From contig JAZNIK010000084.1 in assembly GCA_045577495.1 (NCBI GenBank), positions 1 through 11,700 on the forward strand: a stretch of 11,700 nt of DNA, given 5' to 3'. The notes beneath the pieces are model-generated. The model made no database searches, was not told the origin of the DNA, and saw only the letters and a program-made list of their open reading frames with translations. The translations under genes were made by a program, and so were the position numbers. Shown one piece after another: positions 7,221-11,700 of this stretch; within the stretch, counting starts at the first letter, position 1; every line of letters begins with the position of its first letter. The DNA is from UMGS1279 sp045577495. GTDB lineage: Bacteria; Bacillota; Clostridia; Oscillospirales; Acutalibacteraceae.

Positions 7221-7427
7221 ATGAAACAGGGTATTCATCCTAAGTATGAAACAACCACAGTTAGATGTGCATGTGGTGCAGAATTTGAAACTCGCTCGAC
7301 CAAAGAAAATATCCGTTTAGATATTTGTTCTAAATGTCATCCGTTCTTTACCGGAAAGCAAAAGCTGGTAGATACCGGTGGCCGTGTTGACCGCTTTAAA
7401 AAGCGCTTCAATATGGAGAGCAAGTAA
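7221..7427 (+). CDS. rpmE: 50S ribosomal protein L31, zinc-binding (C+) form
   Basis: A 68-residue large-subunit ribosomal protein that helps bridge the two subunits. It opens with MKQGIHPKYE, the usual L31 start, and carries the zinc-ribbon cysteines Cys16-x-Cys18 and Cys36-x-x-Cys39, followed by HPFFTGKQK and DTGGRVDRFKKRF, the family's conserved second half. The zinc-binding form is the one usually displaced by a cysteine-free paralogue under zinc starvation in species that have both. The start is the ATG at 7221 with AAAAGGGG upstream; a TTG at 7203 in the same frame lies before that ribosome-binding site and is not used. The gene is monocistronic, with its own promoter and terminator. 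Confidence 0.98.
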   Translation: MKQGIHPKYETTTVRCACGAEFETRSTKENIRLDICSKCHPFFTGKQKLVDTGGRVDRFKKRFNMESK

Positions 7428-7447
7428 TTAAACTTAAGGAATTTATC

Positions 7448-7484
7448 AACCCCGTTCGAAGTAGCGAACGGGGTTTTCCTTTTT
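7448..7484 (+). terminator. Intrinsic terminator of rpmE
   Basis: An 11-bp perfect stem, AACCCCGTTCG / CGAACGGGGTT (7448-7458 with 7465-7475), has a 6-base loop (AAGTAG) and is followed by TTCCTTTTT. It lies 20 bases after the rpmE stop codon. Confidence 0.92.
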
Positions 7485-7492
7485 AATCAACA

Positions 7493-7526
7493 AAAAGTCT
7501 GTCTCACAAGGGTGAGACAGACTTTT
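7493..7526 (-). terminator. Second hairpin terminator, serving the minus-strand Cys-rich gene
   Basis: A perfect 15-bp stem, AAAAGTCTGTCTCAC / GTGAGACAGACTTTT (7493-7507 with 7512-7526), has a 4-base loop. On the minus strand it ends in TTTTTGTTGATT, a good terminator tail, and lies about 57 bases past the stop of the small gene at 7583-7717. Because the arms end in A/T runs on both sides it may also back up the rpmE terminator on the plus strand. Its presence is independent support for a minus-strand transcript here. Confidence 0.82.
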
Positions 7527-7582
7527 GCTTTATGCATTTTAAGTTGTTTGGTAGAAATAGCATCTACCGTTTGGTGCGGCTA

Positions 7583-7717
7583 TTAGCAGCAGCAATCGTT
7601 ACGGTCACTTACGCAACCACAGGAGTTACCGTTGCCGTTTCCACAACAGCAAAACAAAATGAGAATAAGAATGATGATCCAGGAACAGTTGTTGCCACCG
7701 AAGAAGTTGTTACACAT
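7583..7717 (-). CDS. Small Cys/Gly/Asn-rich single-pass membrane protein (44 aa)
   Basis: The minus-strand frame from the ATG at 7717 to the TAA at 7583 (followed by a second stop, TAG) encodes 44 residues. The order is MCNNFFGGNNCSW, then a hydrophobic helix (IIILILILF, about residues 14-22), then CCC and a Gly/Asn/Cys-rich tail ending in CCC. Ten of 44 residues are cysteine. Support for a real gene: a GGGAGGT ribosome-binding site ten bases upstream, a dedicated terminator at 7493-7526, and a strongly non-random composition. Small hydrophobic Gly/Cys/Asn-rich proteins of this shape occur in Clostridia and Bacilli, some linked to spores (compare the YjcZ-like group), but this is resemblance only and I assign no function. 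The longer plus-strand frame over the same DNA has no credible start signal. Confidence 0.75.
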   Translation of the reverse strand: MCNNFFGGNNCSWIIILILILFCCCGNGNGNSCGCVSDRNDCCC

Positions 7718-7726
7718 AACATCTTG

Positions 7727-7756
7727 ACCTCCCTTCCATAGAAAATCGGGGGAGGT
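7727..7756 (-). promoter_or_regulatory. Leader hairpin that could sequester the ribosome-binding site of the Cys-rich gene
   Basis: On the minus strand ACCTCCC (7756-7750) in the leader is a perfect complement of GGGAGGT (7733-7727), the gene's ribosome-binding site, with a 16-base loop between. If the transcript begins upstream of 7757 the two can pair and hide the site. The seven pairs are mostly G-C. Regulation is inferred from complementarity alone. Confidence 0.45.
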
Positions 7757-7928
7757 TTTGCCGCCACCGACTTTCTGATTACATTACATCTTATGTAGAT
7801 TTTTTAAAATGGTTACTGTCTCGTTTATCAAAAAATAAAAATCAAAGAAAAAGTTAGTAAATCAAAGAAAAAAAGAGATAAACTTAAAAAACGCCGAAAA
7901 ACAAACATAAATCGGCAAAAAATAAAAT
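7757..7928. other. A-rich non-coding spacer between the Cys-rich gene and ctsR
   Basis: No credible coding frame was found on either strand. The plus strand is strongly A-rich in 7828-7928. It holds a 14-base direct repeat (7839-7852 and 7859-7872), a small TACAT-CTT-ATGTA hairpin near 7785-7797 and a GCCGA/TCGGC inverted repeat near 7893-7918. The minus-strand promoter of the Cys-rich gene should lie here, but no clear sigma-A pair was seen. Confidence 0.5.
7839..7872. repeat. Short tandem-phase direct repeat (14 bp, 20-bp period)
   Basis: AAATCAAAGAAAAA occurs at 7839-7852 and again at 7859-7872, exactly 20 bases apart and so roughly two helical turns. It lies in A-rich DNA, where chance repeats are more likely. 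Confidence 0.45.
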
Positions 7929-7956
7929 TTGACTTTTACTGACCTTTTGCTATAAT
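7929..7956 (+). promoter_or_regulatory. Promoter of the ctsR-mcsA-mcsB-clpC operon
   Basis: TTGACT (7929-7934), a 16-base spacer and a perfect TATAAT (7951-7956), with TGC before the -10. Transcription should start near 7963, inside the right arm of the CtsR inverted repeat, giving a leader of about 37 bases to the ctsR ATG at 8000. Confidence 0.88.
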
Positions 7957-7982
7957 GATAAACAAAGGTCAGTAAAAGTCAA
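7929..7982. promoter_or_regulatory. CtsR operator: two inverted CtsR boxes in a 19-bp perfect inverted repeat
   Basis: The left arm (7929-7947) and right arm (7964-7982) are perfect reverse complements over 19 bases, separated by 16 bases that contain the -10 element. Each arm contains GGTCAGT-AAA-AGTCAA (right arm 7967-7982; left arm on the minus strand), a close match to the known CtsR box of two GGTCAAA-like heptads three bases apart. The left box covers the -35 and the right box covers the transcription start, so bound CtsR would block the promoter twice and autoregulate the operon. Since the transcript starts after the left arm, this is a DNA operator and not an RNA hairpin. Confidence 0.88.
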
Positions 7983-7999
7983 GAAAGGGGATAACCTTT

Positions 8000-8452
8000 A
8001 TGAAAATGAGCGATATAATTACTGCAAGAATTTTAAATATGCTAGAACAATCAGAACTAGGCATAGCCGAAATACAAAGAAACGAATTAGCGGCACTTGT
8101 TGGATGTGTTCCAAGCCAGATAAATTATGTTTTATCCTCACGCTTTACACCCGAGCACGGATATGTTATTGAAAGCCGTAGGGGTGGCGGCGGATATATA
8201 AAGATTACAAAAATCAGATTGGATAGAAGCTCGGCGCTTATGCATATTATCAATTCGGTAGGTAGAGCAATCGACCCTGCTACCGCTAGAATACTAATAG
8301 AAAATACCGCTCAGGCAGAGCTAATAACAAAAGCGGTGGCAGATGTTATGCAAGCGGCAATTTCCTCTGCAGTTTTGCACGAGATACCACCGCTGTATCG
8401 TGATACCTACAGAGCAGCTGTTTTAAAGCAAATGCTTCTTACTCAGATTTAA
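8000..8452 (+). CDS. ctsR: Transcriptional repressor of class III heat-shock genes CtsR
   Basis: A 150-residue DNA-binding repressor of clp genes that releases DNA on heat or protein stress. The N-terminal winged helix-turn-helix spans about residues 4-72, with CVPSQINYVLSSRFT (36-50) as the recognition part and ESRRGGGGYIKI (58-69) as the wing. The Gly-rich wing tip is the thermosensing loop in Bacillus subtilis, and the Arg just before it (Arg61 here) matches the arginine that McsB phosphorylates in a Geobacillus homologue. The C-terminal helical domain (80-150) is the dimerisation and degradation-signal part. Length is usual. The ATG at 8000 has GAAAGGGG nine bases upstream; an alternative ATG is two codons later. 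First gene of the operon, 21 bases before mcsA, and expected to be autoregulated by the operator at 7929-7982. Confidence 0.97.
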   Translation: MKMSDIITARILNMLEQSELGIAEIQRNELAALVGCVPSQINYVLSSRFTPEHGYVIESRRGGGGYIKITKIRLDRSSALMHIINSVGRAIDPATARILIENTAQAELITKAVADVMQAAISSAVLHEIPPLYRDTYRAAVLKQMLLTQI

Positions 8453-8473
8453 GTTCGCTTAGGGGGAAATCAA

Positions 8474-8968
8474 ATGATGTGTGAAAAATGCGGTAAAAAT
8501 CCCGCAACAACTCATGTTAAAACAGTAATAAACGGTGTAATCAGACAAAACCATCTTTGCTCATATTGTGCCGCAAAAGAGGGGTATAATAGCTTTGGTA
8601 ATCTCAGTCTTGCTAATTTGCTTACCTCAATGTTTTCCGATACTGCATCGAGCAATAAGATAAGCAGAAGATGCGAGTGTTGCGGTAGTTCCTTTTCGGA
8701 TATCGTTGAGAGCGGTAGGGTAGGCTGTAGCGAATGTTATGAAACCTTTAGAGATAAGCTTTTGCCATATCTTAATCGTTTGCACGGAAAAGCACTTCAT
8801 GTTGGCACTACACCTGTAAAAGATGCTTTTGAAAAAGAAAGTTTAGAACAAAAAATCGCTAATTTAAAGACCGAGATGCAAAAAGCAATAGAAAATGAGG
8901 ATTTTGAAAAGGCCGCTAAACTTAGAGATGAAATAAAAGCGTTGAAGGAGGGCGACAAAAATGAGTAA
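8474..8968 (+). CDS. mcsA: McsA, zinc-binding activator of the protein arginine kinase
   Basis: A 164-residue adaptor that binds and stimulates McsB and helps control CtsR. Zinc-finger cysteines are paired: Cys3/Cys6 with Cys29/Cys32 in the N-terminal finger, and Cys67-x-Cys69-Cys70 with Cys85-x-x-Cys88 in the second. A UVR domain closes the protein (about 124-160), with EDFEKAAKLRDEIKALKEG typical of UvrB/UvrC-motif coiled hairpins. The start is the first of two adjacent ATGs, with AGGGGG eight bases upstream; either is possible. It follows ctsR by 21 bases and overlaps mcsB by eight bases (ATGAGTAA), which suggests translational coupling of the two partners. Confidence 0.95.
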   Translation: MMCEKCGKNPATTHVKTVINGVIRQNHLCSYCAAKEGYNSFGNLSLANLLTSMFSDTASSNKISRRCECCGSSFSDIVESGRVGCSECYETFRDKLLPYLNRLHGKALHVGTTPVKDAFEKESLEQKIANLKTEMQKAIENEDFEKAAKLRDEIKALKEGDKNE

Positions 8969-9974
8969 TTGGTATGAATATATCGACCCTAAAAATGATA
9001 TTGTTGTTAGTTCCAGAATACGCTTGGCAAGAAATGTTAAGGGCATACCTTTTCCTAAAAGAATGAATGATACTAAAAAAAATGAACTCTTAGAGGTTAT
9101 TAAAGGGTTGCTTGATGGCGTATCATTACAAGGGGTAGGTGTATTAAAATATATTGACATTTTAAAATGCCCCGAGGAAGAGCTTGTGGCTATGGTGGAA
9201 CGCCATATAATAAGCCCCGAATTCGCTGAAAAGTCAGGTCCCAGAGGCCTTGTGATAAGCGAGGATGAAACGGTTAGCGTGATGCTCTTAGAGGAGGACC
9301 ATATAAGACTTCAGGTTTTGCTTGGAGGTTTTATGCTAGAAAAGGCGTATGAAATCGCAACCGAGGTAGAAAGCCTTTTGGCTAAGGGTTTAACTATAGC
9401 CTTTGATGAGCAATTGGGATATTTAACCGAGTGCCCTACAAATTTGGGTACGGGGCTTAGGGCATCTGTAATGCTTCATTTGCCCGTTTTAGAAAACAGT
9501 AATGTTATAAGCACCCTTGCAGAATCGGTATCAAAAATAGGCTTAACTGTAAGAGGTATGTATGGAGAGGCAAGTTCTTCACACGCATCATTATATCAGC
9601 TTTCTAATCAGGTAACTCTCGGTATTTCTGAAAAAAACGCAATAGAAAATCTAAGGGCAATAACCGAGCAAATTCTTCAAAAAGAATTAACTGCAAGAAA
9701 AGAATTAAACACAACAGCATTGGAGGATACGGTGTATCGTGCCTTGGGTACCCTTAAATATGCGCGTAGCCTTTCAAGTGAAGAAATGATGAATTTGCTT
9801 TCACGTGTTAAACTAGGTGTTTCTATGGGCATACTAACTGAGGTGGCAAAGGAACTTCCAATGGTTTTATTGGTTGAATGTCAACCCGCAACGCTTCAAA
9901 AAAACTTTGGTCGAATGACCACGTCAGATAGGGATATTTGCCGAGCCAATACCATACGGCAAAGATTAAAATAA
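8961..9974 (+). CDS. mcsB: Protein arginine kinase McsB
   Basis: It phosphorylates arginine side chains on proteins, which inactivates CtsR and tags misfolded proteins for ClpC-ClpP. The 337 residues form a phosphagen-kinase-like catalytic domain. Motifs seen: SSRIRLARN (17-25), EEDHIRLQ (111-118), ECPTNLGTGLRASVMLHLP (157-175, with the reactive Cys158) and RGMYGEAS (198-205). The C-terminal part ends with SDRDICRANTIRQRLK; its RDICRA (324-329) fits the RDxxRA phosphoarginine-recognition motif of bacterial McsB. It is slightly shorter than the Bacillus protein (about 360) but has no missing motif. GGAGG lies about ten bases before the ATG, inside the end of mcsA. clpC starts 17 bases after its stop. 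Confidence 0.97.
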   Translation: MSNWYEYIDPKNDIVVSSRIRLARNVKGIPFPKRMNDTKKNELLEVIKGLLDGVSLQGVGVLKYIDILKCPEEELVAMVERHIISPEFAEKSGPRGLVISEDETVSVMLLEEDHIRLQVLLGGFMLEKAYEIATEVESLLAKGLTIAFDEQLGYLTECPTNLGTGLRASVMLHLPVLENSNVISTLAESVSKIGLTVRGMYGEASSSHASLYQLSNQVTLGISEKNAIENLRAITEQILQKELTARKELNTTALEDTVYRALGTLKYARSLSSEEMMNLLSRVKLGVSMGILTEVAKELPMVLLVECQPATLQKNFGRMTTSDRDICRANTIRQRLK

Positions 9975-9990
9975 AGAAAGGGAATCTTTT

Positions 9991-11700
9991 ATGAGATATA
10001 ATTTTAACGGCTTTACCGAAAAGGGCAATGAAGCTTTAAATAATGCTATTCTTTCTGCAGAAAGATTCGGGCATACCTATATCGGAAGTGAGCATCTGCT
10101 TCTTGGCATTTTAATGACAGGTAGCGGAGCGGCTTTTTCAATACTTAGTGAAAACGGCGTTACCTTAAGTGAAGTAGAGCGTATGGTAACCGATACCGTT
10201 GGCAGAGGTGTTCCAACCAAGCTTTCTCCCGAACATTTAACCCCAAGAGCAAAAAGGGTAATCGAAAATGCCATTTCGGGCACAAGGCAAATGGGCACTC
10301 AGTTTGTTGGAACCGAGCATATTTTAATAGGAATTTTAAGCGAGGGTGATAACTATGCAATTCGCTTTATTGGTGAATTGTCAGTAGATGTTGCATCACT
10401 TACCACACAGGTTTTAGATGTTGTAGGTATTAGTGAAGAACCTTCAAAAAAATCGCATGACGGCTTAGGACAAAAGCAGGGAAAGGTCAATACACAAAAA
10501 AACGCAAAGAGTAAAACACCAACCCTAGATAAATACGGTCATAACCTTACAGATGATGCAAAAAACAATCGACTTGACCCCGTTATAGGCAGAGCAGATG
10601 AGATTGAAAGGGTTATACAAATTTTGTGCCGTAGAACCAAAAACAACCCTTGCCTTATTGGTGAGCCCGGTGTTGGTAAAACGGCTGTTGTCGAGGGCTT
10701 GGCTCAGCGTATAGTAAATGGTAATGCACCCGATATTCTAAAAAACAAAAGACTTGTAACGCTTGACCTTACAGGTATGGTTGCGGGTACAAAGTATCGT
10801 GGCGATTTTGAGGAACGAATAAAGGCGATAATTGATGAGGTTGTAGCCGCACCCGATGTGATACTTTTTATTGATGAGGTTCATACCATAATCGGCACAG
10901 GCTCGGCAGAGGGCTCTACCGATGCGGCTAATATCTTAAAGCCGTCACTAGCACGTGGAGAACTGCAGGTTATCGGTGCAACAACCCTAACAGAGTATAG
11001 AAAAAACATCGAAAAGGATGCCGCGCTTGAGCGGAGATTTCAACCCGTTACGGTAGGCGAACCCACAGAACAGGATAGTATAGAAATTTTAAAGGGACTT
11101 CGTGACAGATACGAGTTGCATCATAATGTTAAAATAACCGATTCAGCAATCGAGGCGGCTGTCAAACTTTCGGCGCGTTATATTCAGGATAGATATTTGC
11201 CCGATAAAGCCATTGACCTTATTGATGAAGCGGGTTCAAGGGTTAGGCTTCGCACGGCTAACGAGCCCGAGGAATTTAAAGAGATTTCGCTCGAAATAAA
11301 AAATCTTGAAAAAGAGCTTACCGATTTAATTGATTCTCAAAACTTTGAAAAAGCGGCAGAGCTTAGGGATAAAAAGCAAACTCTAACCGCAGAACTTTTG
11401 GATAAAAAAGAACAGTGGAAAGAAAGTAACAAGCAAAATCTCGGAGCAGTTACCGAAAACGAAATTGCCGAGATTGTTTCGGGTTGGACGGGGATTCCCA
11501 CAGGTCAGTTGACCGAGGAAGAAAGTGAGCGTTTGCTCAAAATGGAGTCGGTGCTTCATAATCGTATTATCGGTCAAAACGAGGCGGTAAAGGCAGTTTC
11601 CAAGGCTATAAGACGTGGTAGAGTAGGGCTTAAAGACCCCAAAAGACCGATAGGCTCATTTATTTTCTTGGGCCCCACAGGTGTTGGTAAAACCGAGCTT
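9991..11700 (+). CDS. clpC: ATP-dependent Clp protease unfoldase subunit ClpC, 3' partial
   Basis: A hexameric AAA+ unfoldase that threads marked proteins into ClpP. The window holds 570 codons with no stop, roughly the first two thirds. Domains: ClpN double-repeat domain (about 1-145, with GHTYIGSEHLLLGIL and GTEHILIGIL marking the two repeats); a Lys/Gln/Ser-rich linker (about 148-180); AAA+ domain 1 with Walker A GEPGVGKT (224-231) and Walker B VILFIDE (290-296), plus LARGELQVIGATT and an arginine finger in ALERRF; a middle domain with a UVR-like stretch (QNFEKAAELRDKK, 450-462), the hallmark separating ClpC from ClpA and ClpE; and the start of AAA+ domain 2, reaching Walker A GPTGVGKT (561-568) just before the edge. 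The ATG at 9991 has GAAAGGGAA upstream. Last visible gene of the CtsR-controlled operon. Confidence 0.97.
   Translation, partial: MRYNFNGFTEKGNEALNNAILSAERFGHTYIGSEHLLLGILMTGSGAAFSILSENGVTLSEVERMVTDTVGRGVPTKLSPEHLTPRAKRVIENAISGTRQMGTQFVGTEHILIGILSEGDNYAIRFIGELSVDVASLTTQVLDVVGISEEPSKKSHDGLGQKQGKVNTQKNAKSKTPTLDKYGHNLTDDAKNNRLDPVIGRADEIERVIQILCRRTKNNPCLIGEPGVGKTAVVEGLAQRIVNGNAPDILKNKRLVTLDLTGMVAGTKYRGDFEERIKAIIDEVVAAPDVILFIDEVHTIIGTGSAEGSTDAANILKPSLARGELQVIGATTLTEYRKNIEKDAALERRFQPVTVGEPTEQDSIEILKGLRDRYELHHNVKITDSAIEAAVKLSARYIQDRYLPDKAIDLIDEAGSRVRLRTANEPEEFKEISLEIKNLEKELTDLIDSQNFEKAAELRDKKQTLTAELLDKKEQWKESNKQNLGAVTENEIAEIVSGWTGIPTGQLTEEESERLLKMESVLHNRIIGQNEAVKAVSKAIRRGRVGLKDPKRPIGSFIFLGPTGVGKTEL

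Noticed and set aside
7532..7741. A 69-codon plus-strand frame downstream of rpmE
   Set aside because: It starts just after a terminator hairpin, has no ribosome-binding site or promoter, and lies antisense to the better supported minus-strand Cys-rich gene.
7757..7800. Sporulation-sigma promoter (CATAAGAT-like -10) for the Cys-rich gene
   Set aside because: Only a loose match to sigma-E/sigma-K -10 elements and no clear -35, so it is not reported as a feature.
8960..9160. A minus-strand frame at 8864-9160
   Set aside because: It overlaps the strongly conserved mcsA end and mcsB start and has no supporting signals.

Overview
The window looks like a chromosomal segment of an AT-rich Bacillota, most likely an anaerobic member of class Clostridia (Oscillospiraceae/Ruminococcaceae-like). 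The reasons are the ctsR-mcsA-mcsB-clpC heat-shock operon, a SpoIID-type domain, a BacA-type UppP, low-GC codon use and strong AAGG/GGAGG ribosome-binding sites. No tRNA, rRNA, CRISPR array, insertion sequence or phage gene was seen. The assignment rests on gene content and protein motifs read by eye; no database search was possible.

Layout. (1) 1-2172 (+): a large membrane-anchored envelope protein open at its 5' end. It joins a class-B-sortase-like domain, a Ser-rich spacer and a SpoIID/lytic-transglycosylase-like domain. (2) 2221-3063 (-): uppP, convergent with gene 1 across a strong hairpin, and divergent from (3) 3197-4123 (+), an EamA/DMT transporter. The two share overlapping promoters on opposite strands. 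(4) 4164-5498 (-): a serine D-Ala-D-Ala carboxypeptidase, convergent with the transporter across a bidirectional terminator and divergent from (5) 5625-6386 (+), a calcineurin-like metallophosphoesterase with altered metal ligands. (6) 6495-7127 (+): a cytoplasmic SGNH/GDSL hydrolase with a near-perfect sigma-A promoter. (7) 7221-7427 (+): rpmE (L31) with its own promoter and terminator. (8) 7583-7717 (-): a previously uncalled 44-residue Cys/Gly/Asn-rich membrane miniprotein with its own terminator and a leader that could hide its ribosome-binding site. (9) 8000 to the window end (+): ctsR-mcsA-mcsB-clpC, controlled by a promoter embedded in a 19-bp perfect inverted repeat whose arms match CtsR boxes. 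clpC runs off the right edge.

How the genes work together. Genes 1, 2 and 4 form an envelope theme: glycan cleavage, lipid-carrier recycling and peptide trimming. The last block is a textbook protein-quality-control operon in which CtsR represses, McsA/McsB mark proteins by arginine phosphorylation and ClpC unfolds them for ClpP.

The most unusual items are the catalytically degraded sortase fused to a SpoIID domain, the Cys-rich miniprotein with its possible anti-SD leader, and the phosphoesterase in which two residues assigned to one metal site are replaced. The Clp operon, UppP, L31, carboxypeptidase and transporter are ordinary.
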